Assembly: GCA_015233465.1 (NCBI GenBank)
Contig: JADFXP010000009.1
Coordinates: 44,883-108,882 of the forward strand
Source: Candidatus Magnetominusculus dajiuhuensis
GTDB taxonomy: Bacteria; Nitrospirota; Thermodesulfovibrionia; Thermodesulfovibrionales; Magnetobacteriaceae
Reading direction: 5' to 3'
Length of the DNA: 64,000 bases
The notes under the pieces were generated by a model. The model was not told where the DNA came from. It was given only the letters and a program-made list of their open reading frames with translations, and searched no databases. Below, in pieces: positions 52,064 through 60,050 of the stretch. The position numbers and the translations under genes were made by a program. Within the stretch, counting starts at the first letter, position 1, and each line of letters begins with the position of its first letter.

Positions 52064-54132
52064 CATGCTATCAATGCGGTCTTCCTCTTAGGAGTAATCC
52101 TAGGACAACGAAGATTGGAGAGATAGAAGAGTCCTTTTGTTGTGCTGGTTGTTTTATAGTATATAAAATAACCGGCACAAAGGGGGATGAAGGTTTGACT
52201 CAAGCCCTGCTTGGAAAATTTGGAGTCGGAGTCCTGTTTTCCATGAATGTCATGATGATAAGCGCTCTTTTTTATGGAGCAGAATATGGTTCAATAAAAA
52301 TATCACCTGTATTTTCTACCCCTATAAGATATATTCTGCTGTGTTTTTCAATGCCTGTAATAATCTTGCTTGGTTATCCGCTGCTAAAATCATCTATTGA
52401 ATCACTTAAACAGAGGATTTTAGGTACTGAGGCATTAATATTAATCGGGGCAGTTTCCGCATTTGCTATCTCTGTAAAATCTACAATAACCGGCGTAGGT
52501 GAGGTTTATTTTGAGATATCTACGATGATTCTTACCCTCTATACCTGCGGGCGTTATTTAGACACAAGGGCGAGATTTCGTGCCTCTGAATCCATTAAAG
52601 GTCTTTCTGCGCTATTACCTAGTGACGTTATTGTACTTAGAGAAAATAATACAAAAGAAAAAATTGCTCTTTCTGAAGTAAAGATTGGAGATCAAGTAAT
52701 CTTACCTCCTGGTGAGATAATTCCGCTTGATGGAATTGTGATAGATGGTTATGGTTCTATAAATGAATCATTTTTAACTGGTGAGAGTAAGCCTGTCTAT
52801 AAGAGTGTCGGTAATGAGGTATTTAGCGGCACATTAAATATAAATGCAAATATAATCGTTGAAATCAGAAAATCAAGCGACGAATTTGTGATAAAGAGAA
52901 TAGAGCGATTGATGGAGCGAATCAGGGGAAATCCATCAAGGATTAAAAGGATTGCAGATAAGATCACAGCGTTTTTTATACCATTAATAGTTTCGCTTTC
53001 TCTAGGCAGCGCTTTATATTGGCTTGTAATCATGAGGCAGCCCTCAACTGCAATTATGCGGATGCTTTCAATACTATTGATTTCATGTCCATGCGCGTTT
53101 GGGATTGCAGCGCCTCTTGCGATTTGGAAGGGGCTTGGAGAGGGCGCAAAACGCGGCGTAATCATCATGGGCGCAGATATTTTGGAGATACTCTCAAGGG
53201 TTAAGACAATATTTTTTGATAAAACTGGCACCTTGACCCTAAATACACTTTCACTATCTAAGATTTATCGCATGGAATATATGAAAGAAGATGACATCCT
53301 TCAAATTGCTGCGTTGTTAGAGTCACATTTTAAACATCCACTTTCATCTTCTATATTAGATGAGGCACTAAATAGAGGACTTTTACGAGAACATCTAACC
53401 GTAACAAATATAGAGTCAAGACAAGGTATGGGGATTGAAGGCGAGATTCAGGGTAAGAGATATTATATAGGTAGTAAGATGTGGTTTGAATCACTTGGAA
53501 TTTCCACAGATATGCGGAAATTTGCAGATTTTAATCCAGCTCAAGATGCAGGGATATTGGTCTACATGGCAAAGGAAAAAGAACTGATAGGTTGTTTTAG
53601 TTTTACCCAGACTCTGCGACACGGTGTAAAAGAGGCCTTTGAGTGGTTTAGAGAACAGGGTATCAGGACAGTAATCTTGACTGGAGACGGCATAAGAGGC
53701 GGTCTTGAGATAGAAAAACTTATAAATCCAGATGAGATAAAATGGGGATTGCTTCCAGAAGATAAGGTCAGAGAGATTGAGGCATATAAGGCGGCTCACA
53801 GCAAAAGCCCGGTAGCAATGGTTGGAGACGGAATAAATGATGCCCCAGCCTTAGAATCCGCGCACATTGGAATAGCCATGGGATGCGGTACAGAGCTGAC
53901 CAGAGAATCTGCAAAGATAAATCTGCTCGGAGATGATATAACACTTATAGCTTATTTGGTACACCTATCTAAGAAGGTAAGACGGAAGATACAAGTTAAT
54001 TTTTTCTGGGCATTTATATATAATTTGATAGGTATAGGCTTTGCGGTAAATGGTACAATATCTCCATTAATGGCTGTATTAGCTATGATTTTAAGCAGTC
54101 TCTTTGTTATAGGAAATTCAATAAAAATTTGA
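52036..54132 (+). CDS. ccoI: Copper-translocating P-type ATPase (CcoI type)
   Basis: 698 residues. The N-terminal cysteine cluster ('CYQCGLPL', 'SFCCAGCFIVYKI') is the metal-binding type of CcoI/FixI. The ion pathway has 'LLISCPCAFGIAAPLAI' (CPC), the phosphorylation site is 'FFDKTGTLTLN', the nucleotide-binding motif is 'ESHFKHPLSSSIL', and the hinge 'MVGDGINDAPALESA'. It exports copper to the periplasm for cbb3 assembly. The operon position after ccoNO and a CcoS-like gene supports this. Confidence 0.93.
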   Translation: MDARSSKEITCYQCGLPLRSNPRTTKIGEIEESFCCAGCFIVYKITGTKGDEGLTQALLGKFGVGVLFSMNVMMISALFYGAEYGSIKISPVFSTPIRYILLCFSMPVIILLGYPLLKSSIESLKQRILGTEALILIGAVSAFAISVKSTITGVGEVYFEISTMILTLYTCGRYLDTRARFRASESIKGLSALLPSDVIVLRENNTKEKIALSEVKIGDQVILPPGEIIPLDGIVIDGYGSINESFLTGESKPVYKSVGNEVFSGTLNINANIIVEIRKSSDEFVIKRIERLMERIRGNPSRIKRIADKITAFFIPLIVSLSLGSALYWLVIMRQPSTAIMRMLSILLISCPCAFGIAAPLAIWKGLGEGAKRGVIIMGADILEILSRVKTIFFDKTGTLTLNTLSLSKIYRMEYMKEDDILQIAALLESHFKHPLSSSILDEALNRGLLREHLTVTNIESRQGMGIEGEIQGKRYYIGSKMWFESLGISTDMRKFADFNPAQDAGILVYMAKEKELIGCFSFTQTLRHGVKEAFEWFREQGIRTVILTGDGIRGGLEIEKLINPDEIKWGLLPEDKVREIEAYKAAHSKSPVAMVGDGINDAPALESAHIGIAMGCGTELTRESAKINLLGDDITLIAYLVHLSKKVRRKIQVNFFWAFIYNLIGIGFAVNGTISPLMAVLAMILSSLFVIGNSIKI

Positions 54133-54140
54133 AGTAATCT

Positions 54141-54273
54141 TTTAAGGGCTCTGCCCTTAAAAATCCCGCAAGGGAACTCGTTCCCTTGACCCATTAATTA
54201 TAAATAACCTAAAGATTATGGGGTGAAGGGGACAAGTCCCCTTCTGGGAGTTTGAGGGTGAAACCCTCAAGAC
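54141..54273. repeat. Paired family A repeats in inverted arrangement, copies 8 and 9
   Basis: A minus-orientation copy ('aagggctctgccctt', 'gggaactcgttccc'), about 25 AT-rich bases including 'ttataaataacct', then a plus-orientation copy ('aaggggacaagtcccctt', 'gagggtgaaaccctc'). It is nearly the same compound unit as at 33471-33622. Confidence 0.8.
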
Positions 54274-54282
54274 AAATAAAAT

Positions 54283-54960
54283 ATGAATGATTTAGTATTA
54301 GTTTTTATAGCAGGCATAGCGGGTTCAATCCATTGTTTAGGGATGTGCAGCCCGATAGCAGTGATGTTGTCTAATTTCAAAGGCTCAAAGACGAGACATT
54401 TGATATTATATAATTCAGGCAGGATATTTACGTATGGATTTTTAGGAGTTATTGCTGGGATGTTGGGGGAGAATTTCCATCATCAGTTTGAAAGTTATAA
54501 TTTTCTTCACGTTGCAGCATCCTTTTTATTTGGGATTATATTAATTATAATAGGCGTTAAGATGTTTTTTAATTTTCAGATAAGAAATATAGCCTTTTTA
54601 TCACCAATATCAGAACTATTTACACAGTTAATCAATCAATCCGCAAGATCAGCATCAATAATGGGGTCATTTTTGACAGGTATTTTTAATGGATTCATAC
54701 CGTGTCCAATGATCTATGCCTTCTTGATCAAGGCATCATCAACGTTTAATCCAATAAGCGGGTTTGAGATAATGGTTGTTTTAGGGCTTGGAACGTTTCC
54801 GGGTATGTTTTTATTAGGAAGAGTGATATTGTTAAAGGATAGATTAGCGAGTAATAATTGGTTATTGAGGATAGCTGGGTTGATTGTGTGCTATTTTGGG
54901 GTGATGTCGATAATGCGTGGGATAAGCGCTGGGATTGTTGATAATTGCTGTAAGATGTGA
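54283..54960 (+). CDS. Sulfite-exporter/SafE-like membrane protein (cbb3 accessory)
   Basis: 225 residues with about six membrane helices. 'GSIHCLGMCSPIAVML' near the start and 'GFIPCPMIYAFLIKA' in the middle carry the conserved cysteines of the CcoH-linked SafE/DsbD-like family (urease-accessory-like 'HCLGMC' motif), often part of cbb3/copper assembly loci. Placed after ccoI, so I infer copper handling or cytochrome maturation. Substrate unknown. Confidence 0.85.
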   Translation: MNDLVLVFIAGIAGSIHCLGMCSPIAVMLSNFKGSKTRHLILYNSGRIFTYGFLGVIAGMLGENFHHQFESYNFLHVAASFLFGIILIIIGVKMFFNFQIRNIAFLSPISELFTQLINQSARSASIMGSFLTGIFNGFIPCPMIYAFLIKASSTFNPISGFEIMVVLGLGTFPGMFLLGRVILLKDRLASNNWLLRIAGLIVCYFGVMSIMRGISAGIVDNCCKM

Positions 54961-55351
54961 ATAAGCTGAAATTGACATTGAATTATATAAATACTTGCGA
55001 TTCATTTCTTGACCAACTGGGTTGCTGCTATGCTTGTGGCTCAAGCTGGTGTTATTGCCGCAATGGTTAAATTGTTATAATTGTTTTTCCTTTCAAAACT
55101 AATAATGTAACTCTATAAATGCTCTCCAAAACTACTGAAAAAATTATTGTTCAGACTGTCTACGATTATTATTGCCTATTTGAATATATTAAAGGTTTAC
55201 CATAATTTTTTAAAATCCTTCAAGTTGACATCCATATAATAAAATATTTATATTAAAGTTAGCTTTAAATTCCTATTTTTGAACATAGGCAGGATATAGG
55301 TATTGTGTTCAATTATTTCTATAGAAACACCATGGAGATATTAATCTTAAC
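54961..55351. other. Intergenic region with a possible gene remnant
   Basis: About 390 bases. A short stretch (about 55001-55080, plus strand) reads 'LTNWVAAMLVAQAGVIAAM' and 'VKLL' before a stop, like the C-terminal membrane helix of a small coiled-coil protein, but nothing upstream is open. No other feature is evident besides a putative promoter at 55225. Confidence 0.35.
55225..55253 (+). promoter_or_regulatory. Possible promoter of the GIY-YIG gene
   Basis: TTGACA (55225-55230), a 17-base spacer and TTATAT (55248-55253). The -35 is perfect, the -10 weaker. About 100 bases before the next gene. Confidence 0.45.
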
Positions 55352-55714
55352 ATGAAGACAAAAAAAGAGTTAAAAGACGAATATAAACAAATAAAGTTTA
55401 AAATGGGAGTATTCCAGATTAGAAATACTATCAATGGTAAGATCTTTGTTGGAAGCAGTACAAATCTTGATGCAATCTGGAATAGAAGTAGAACGCAATT
55501 GGATTTTGGAAGTCATGTCAATTCAAATCTACAAAAAGACTGGAAGGAATTTGGCGAGGTTAACTTTAAATTTGAGATCTTGTCAGAGATTAAACAAAAA
55601 GAAATGGAAATTGTAGACTATAACAGCGAGGTTAAAGTCCTTGAAGAAATGTATTTAGAACAATTAAAGCCTTATGATGATAAAGGTTATAATCGTTTTC
55701 AAAAAACTAAATAA
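55352..55714 (+). CDS. GIY-YIG domain protein
   Basis: 120 residues. The GIY-YIG-type core appears as 'GVFQIRNTINGKIFVGSST' with 'WNRSRTQLDFGSHVNSNLQ' and 'FKFEILSEI', followed by a C-terminal 'LEEMYLEQLKPYDDKGYN'. The family contains DNA endonucleases, but short free-standing relatives are of unknown role. The first Tyr is replaced (GVF for GIY), as is common, and 'VGSS' replaces YIGS. It could be a homing-type remnant or a small nuclease. Confidence 0.8.
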   Translation: MKTKKELKDEYKQIKFKMGVFQIRNTINGKIFVGSSTNLDAIWNRSRTQLDFGSHVNSNLQKDWKEFGEVNFKFEILSEIKQKEMEIVDYNSEVKVLEEMYLEQLKPYDDKGYNRFQKTK

Positions 55715-55738
55715 GTTTTAATAAAGGTGGTAGCGATT

Positions 55739-57394
55739 GTGACAAATAGCGTTGAGTCAATCTTTACATTATTTTCCCGTGCGGCTATTGAGTTTAGTGA
55801 TAAAAATGCCTTTGTTTACTTTAAAGACGATAAATGGCAAAACATCTCTTTTGCTGAGTTTTATAATAAGGTAATCCATATAGCTCATTATCTGCAGCAA
55901 AAAGGCGCTGTTGAGGGCTCAAAAGTTGCAATATGCGCTGAGAATATGCCTGAGTGGTGTGCCGCCTATCTTGCAATTATGGCAGTAAGGGCTATTGCAG
56001 TACCAATGGACCCGGAACTTGGCGTTGAAGAAATAAAAAGAATATTAATCAGCTCTGGGGCATCCATTGCGTTTGCTTCTTCTTATACAATGGATAGGGT
56101 GAAAGATGGCGCTTTGGGGCTTACTAATAATGTAGATGTAATCTCATTTGCGTCCATTGAGTTTAGAGATATATGGGAGGGATCTCAAAAATTATTAGTG
56201 CGTTGGAGAGATATTCCGCCTTTATCAACGGAAGAAACTGCATCTATAATTTTCACTTCAGGCACTACTGGTCAGCCAAAGGGAGTTATGCTCACTCATC
56301 TAAACATAATCTCTGATGGAAAGGCATTTTTAGACTCAGGCATCATTAACCGTTCTGATAGCATGATTTGTGTGCTGCCTCTTTATCATACTTATGCCTT
56401 TACTGTTAATTTTTTTATATCAATTACCTATGGACTTACCTTTAATTTCCCCATTGCATTAAAAGGACGGGAATTGCTTCGCTCTATTAAGGAAACACGT
56501 ACTACTGTTCTGGTTGCTGTTCCAAGAATATTTGAGATGCTGCTTCATGAGATAGATAATAAGATTGACGCCTTGCCGTTCCCTCAAAGGATGATTGCCT
56601 TAGGATTAAAGATTGTCTCTGGTAATATCAGGAAGCGAATAGGTTTAAATATCGGCAAGAAGTTTTTTAGTTCAATTCACGATGAATTTGGAAGTCAGTT
56701 TAGGTTTTCTTTCTCTGGAGGAGCTAAGCTGATGCCTGAATACATTAAGCGGTTTGATGCTTATGGCTTTACCATTTCAGAGGGCTATGGACTTTCTGAG
56801 ACCTCTCCTATTGTTAGTTTTAATCCGCTTGAAAAGAGAAAGATTGGTTCTGTAGGCAAGCCGATAATTGGAGCTTTGATACGTATTGCTGCACCAGTTA
56901 ATGGTAGAGATGACGGAGAGGTACTTGTCAAAGGTCCTATGGTATTTAAGGGATATTATGGTGCAAATGAACAACCCGGTTTGCTTGTTGATGAAGAGGG
57001 ATGGCTTCATACTGGCGATATTGGTTATATGGATGAGGATGGGTATCTTTACATAACAGGAAGGCTTAAGGATGTTATAGTTCTAAGTTCTGGTAAAAAT
57101 GTATACCCAGAAGATGTGGAGCTAAAATACTCATCTATTCCTATAATTAAAGAAATTTGTGTATTATCAAAAAACTCTAAGACTCTTCATGCAATAATAG
57201 CAGCGGATTTGGAGAAGGCTGGTGTTTTACAGATAACAGATATTGAAGAGTATATGAAACAGCAGATTAATGTAGTTTCACATAAGCTGCCTCAATATAT
57301 GAGGATAAGCGGGTTTACACTAATTTCAGAGCCTCTTCCTAAAACAAGGCTTGGCAAGCTAAAGCGTTATTCTATCAGTAAGCTGGGTATATAA
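55739..57394 (+). CDS. Long-chain acyl-CoA ligase (AMP-binding enzyme)
   Basis: 551 residues from GTG 55739, with AAGGTGG 8 bases upstream; GTG 55727 would overlap that site. The AMP-binding motif is 'IIFTSGTTGQPKGVMLTH'; others are 'FSGGAKLMPEYIKRF', 'GYGLSETSPIVSFNPLEKR', 'WLHTGDIGYMDEDGYLYI' and the catalytic Lys in 'PKTRLGKLKRYSI'. It activates fatty acids as acyl-CoA via acyl-AMP. Single gene, ends at a family A repeat. Confidence 0.93.
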   Translation: MTNSVESIFTLFSRAAIEFSDKNAFVYFKDDKWQNISFAEFYNKVIHIAHYLQQKGAVEGSKVAICAENMPEWCAAYLAIMAVRAIAVPMDPELGVEEIKRILISSGASIAFASSYTMDRVKDGALGLTNNVDVISFASIEFRDIWEGSQKLLVRWRDIPPLSTEETASIIFTSGTTGQPKGVMLTHLNIISDGKAFLDSGIINRSDSMICVLPLYHTYAFTVNFFISITYGLTFNFPIALKGRELLRSIKETRTTVLVAVPRIFEMLLHEIDNKIDALPFPQRMIALGLKIVSGNIRKRIGLNIGKKFFSSIHDEFGSQFRFSFSGGAKLMPEYIKRFDAYGFTISEGYGLSETSPIVSFNPLEKRKIGSVGKPIIGALIRIAAPVNGRDDGEVLVKGPMVFKGYYGANEQPGLLVDEEGWLHTGDIGYMDEDGYLYITGRLKDVIVLSSGKNVYPEDVELKYSSIPIIKEICVLSKNSKTLHAIIAADLEKAGVLQITDIEEYMKQQINVVSHKLPQYMRISGFTLISEPLPKTRLGKLKRYSISKLGI

Positions 57395-57473
57395 TGGGTT
57401 CAAGGGGTCTTAGACCCCCGGTACGAGTCCCTTTGCGGGGATTTTTAAGGGGCGGTGCCCCTTAAAGGGTTAC
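57393..57473 (+). repeat. Family A palindromic repeat, copy 10 (overlaps the polyferredoxin gene)
   Basis: 'aaggggtcttagaccccc', 'tacgagtccctttgcgggg' and 'aaggggcggtgcccctt'. It starts on the acyl-CoA ligase stop codon and provides the last codons of the convergent polyferredoxin gene. Confidence 0.8.
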
Positions 57474-58332
57474 CTTTACCAAACCTATAATGAAACAATT
57501 TCATCCCAACCCCAAGTTCTTTTTCGCAGGCAGTCATACATTCACCGCAGTTTATACATGAGGTAGACATTTTTATTAGTGTTCGTGGTTTTAGACCCAT
57601 AAGACAAGCATTTTCGCATCCTCTGCAATTTGTGCAGTTTTTGCCGTTTTTTCTGTCAAATCTAACCCTCATTGATATTGGACTTACAATGGCTGCAAGC
57701 ATCTGAACAAGACCAAATATACATACATAATTACACAGAAGTCTCTTTGCAAATAATACTGTTGCAACTACCAGCCCTGCCATTCCTAATGTCGTGAATA
57801 TAAGATTTGATGTTAGGTTTAGTGTAATAATCTGCCTAAAAATATCTCTTGGAGCAATAAAGAATCCTGAAAAGATAATACTGATAAATATAAGCGTTAT
57901 TAATGATATTAAACCAGAGAGCAGTCCGTAAAACAAGTCCTTAAAATCTCTGTCGCTGCTTGCGCTAAAGTATTTAAGGGTTCTTTTAATTTGTTTAATA
58001 AGGGCATCTCCCCATTCCATTATAGTGCTGACAGGGCAGAGCCATCCGCAGAAAAATCTGCCTAATATTGCCCCCCATATTGGAAATGAAAGCAGGAAAA
58101 GAAACCAAGGAAGAACTCCTTTGATTAGAAAATTAAGTGAACTGTTTCCATGATTTAGAGTTGAACTGCCAGATATATATCCTCCGCCGCTTGTGCTAAA
58201 AGACCATGCCTGTCCTAACAAGTAAAGTTCTGTTGTATTAATGTCAAACCGTAAGACGTTAAATATTGGAAGCATTAATACAATAGACAGCACAAGGAAC
58301 TGGCTTAATATTCTTAATATTTTTCTATTCAT
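57445..58332 (-). CDS. 4Fe-4S membrane polyferredoxin (NapH/CcoG-like)
   Basis: 295 residues on the minus strand with about five membrane helices. 'GRFFCGWLCPVSTIMEWG' is the conserved segment of NapH/CcoG-type proteins. The C-terminal ferredoxin domain has two 4Fe-4S sets, 'CTNCRGCENACLMG' and 'CINCGECMTACEKE'. It passes electrons through the membrane, perhaps for cytochrome or copper maturation. The last residues ('GNPLRGTAP') come from a family A repeat, replacing the original end. Confidence 0.88.
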   Translation of the reverse strand: MNRKILRILSQFLVLSIVLMLPIFNVLRFDINTTELYLLGQAWSFSTSGGGYISGSSTLNHGNSSLNFLIKGVLPWFLFLLSFPIWGAILGRFFCGWLCPVSTIMEWGDALIKQIKRTLKYFSASSDRDFKDLFYGLLSGLISLITLIFISIIFSGFFIAPRDIFRQIITLNLTSNLIFTTLGMAGLVVATVLFAKRLLCNYVCIFGLVQMLAAIVSPISMRVRFDRKNGKNCTNCRGCENACLMGLKPRTLIKMSTSCINCGECMTACEKELGVGMKLFHYRFGKGNPLRGTAP

Positions 58333-58399
58333 AGTTAAGCCCGTTAAGCCCTATGTTATAGGATAAACTTAAAGAATCGTTTAATTGTGTATAAAATAA

Positions 58400-58921
58400 T
58401 TATTCGCTTGCACCAGCATTATTTAGCAGCATCATTATTTCAACATAATTAACTCTTGTAGCGTATCTCAAGGCAGTTTCATTGCTTTTGTTTTTTACAT
58501 TCAGGTCGGCTTTTCTTCTAATGAAAAGTTTTACAATGTCAGCATGATTATTATATGTAGCGTGCATCAAGGCAGTTGAACTGCTATTATCTACTGCATT
58601 AATATCAGCTCTTTTTTCTATCAGGAGTTTTACTACTTCGGTCTGACCATTTGCAGATGCGCGCATTAACGCAGTTGAATTTGTTTGATCTTTGAAATTA
58701 ATATCTATGCCTGACTTTATAAATAGAGCTACATTATCAATATTCCCTCGAGCAGCCTGTCTTATAAAACTGTCTCCAGAATATTCTATGCCATTTGCTT
58801 CAAGGGCTTGTTTATAGCTGGCACATCCATAATTCATAATAGTTAAAGATAATAACGTGATAAATGCAAATAATATTAAATAAGAATTTTTGTTTGTTTC
58901 ATTTTTTATAGATGGAATCAT
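58400..58921 (-). CDS. Ankyrin-repeat lipoprotein
   Basis: 173 residues. A hydrophobic N-terminus ('SYLILFAFITLLSLTIMNYG') with a lipobox (NYGC) makes it a lipoprotein. Three to four ankyrin repeats follow, such as 'ALMRASANGQTEVVKLLIE', 'ALMHATYNNHADIVKLFIR' and 'ALRYATRVNYVEIMMLL'. Ankyrins bind other proteins; partner unknown. The gene stands alone. Confidence 0.88.
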   Translation of the reverse strand: MIPSIKNETNKNSYLILFAFITLLSLTIMNYGCASYKQALEANGIEYSGDSFIRQAARGNIDNVALFIKSGIDINFKDQTNSTALMRASANGQTEVVKLLIEKRADINAVDNSSSTALMHATYNNHADIVKLFIRRKADLNVKNKSNETALRYATRVNYVEIMMLLNNAGASE

Positions 58922-59056
58922 TTTATAGACACCCCTCTTTAATGGAGTTTGAAGACTGCGTCTTCAATAAGTTCTTATTTATATTATCATATGCCAGCAA
59001 AAATACACAATCAATTTTTATTGACTTTTAGTTGATTGTTTTGTAATTTTATAACA

Positions 59057-59869
59057 ATGAATCAGATAGATATATATAAATTATTGAATAAGACTAATTG
59101 CGGTGACTGTAAGGTGCGTTCTTGTATGGGATTTGCAGTGTCAGTGATGAATGGTGAGCGTAAACTCTCAGATTGTCCGCATCTTGATGTTAAAACCTTG
59201 TCTAAGATAGAAGGAGCTATTAGGGTAAGGGATCAAAGGGAAGATATTGAAAAATTAATAGACCCTCTTAAAGAAAAGATTGCCTTAGTTGATTTTCAAA
59301 GTGTTGCAGCAGGTCTTGGGGCAGAGTTTAAATCTGATATGCTTGCGATAACATGTTTAGGCAAGGAATTTCTCTTGGATAGAAGGGGTGATATTCATAC
59401 GCTCTGTCATGTTAATCCTTGGCTAAGGGCGCCTTTACTTCATTATACAATAAACTCTGGTAATGCCGAACTAACTGGAGAGTGGATTTCATATGGCGGA
59501 TTAAAAAATGGAATTATCATGGATCAATATTTCACAAAAAGATGTGAAGAACCTCTAAGAGACCTTGCAGATAAACATGAGGGGTTTCTTGAGGATATAT
59601 TTACAATATTTAAAGGAAAAGCCATACATATTGAAAATGCCGATATATCATGGATAATCTCTCCATTTCCAAAGGTGCCGTTTTTGGTGATGTACTGGAA
59701 GGCTGAGAAGCAGCTTAAAGGAGAGATTCCCTTTGAGTCAAAATTAAAGATACTCTTTGATAAATCAACGGATAATTATTTAAATAATGAAATTATCTAT
59801 GTGCTTGGACGAGGGCTGGTAGAGATGTTTACCAAGATTTGCATAAAGCATTATGATATAATTTTATAA
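59057..59869 (+). CDS. Iron-sulfur protein with DUF3786 domain
   Basis: 270 residues from ATG 59057. The N-terminal 4Fe-4S motif 'NKTNCGDCKVRSCMGFAVS' with the fourth Cys in 'SDCPHLD' is like the iron-sulfur domain of acetyl-CoA synthase gamma subunits (CdhE/AcsC). The rest (about 60-270) resembles DUF3786 ('FKSDMLAITCLGKEFLLDR', 'WISYGGLKNGIIMDQYF'), found mostly in anaerobes. Function not known; a corrinoid or C1-linked role is inferred from the domain. Confidence 0.85.
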   Translation: MNQIDIYKLLNKTNCGDCKVRSCMGFAVSVMNGERKLSDCPHLDVKTLSKIEGAIRVRDQREDIEKLIDPLKEKIALVDFQSVAAGLGAEFKSDMLAITCLGKEFLLDRRGDIHTLCHVNPWLRAPLLHYTINSGNAELTGEWISYGGLKNGIIMDQYFTKRCEEPLRDLADKHEGFLEDIFTIFKGKAIHIENADISWIISPFPKVPFLVMYWKAEKQLKGEIPFESKLKILFDKSTDNYLNNEIIYVLGRGLVEMFTKICIKHYDIIL

Positions 59870-59919
59870 TCTGAAAAATTGTATTCAAATTTACTTAGAT
59901 TGACTTGCAATTTTATTTG

Positions 59920-59948
59920 TTGATAAATTATTATTAATACTGTATCAT
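59920..59948 (+). promoter_or_regulatory. Possible promoter of the PFOR gene
   Basis: TTGATA (59920-59925), a 17-base spacer and TATCAT (59943-59948); a TATAAT at 59963 also exists but lacks a -35. Weak evidence. Confidence 0.4.
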
Positions 59949-60004
59949 TTGTTACAAATATGTATAATTTAATTTGAAAGGCATACGTATTTAAATAGAG
60001 CTTA

Positions 60005-60018
60005 ATACCATTTGGTAT
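60005..60018. promoter_or_regulatory. Possible operator upstream of the PFOR gene
   Basis: ATACCA-TT-TGGTAT, a 6-bp inverted repeat with a 2-base centre, lies in the leader 32 bases before the PFOR start. It could bind a redox or metabolic regulator, or be chance. Confidence 0.35.
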
Positions 60019-60050
60019 CAAATACAAATAATTATAAATTAGGAGGAAGT

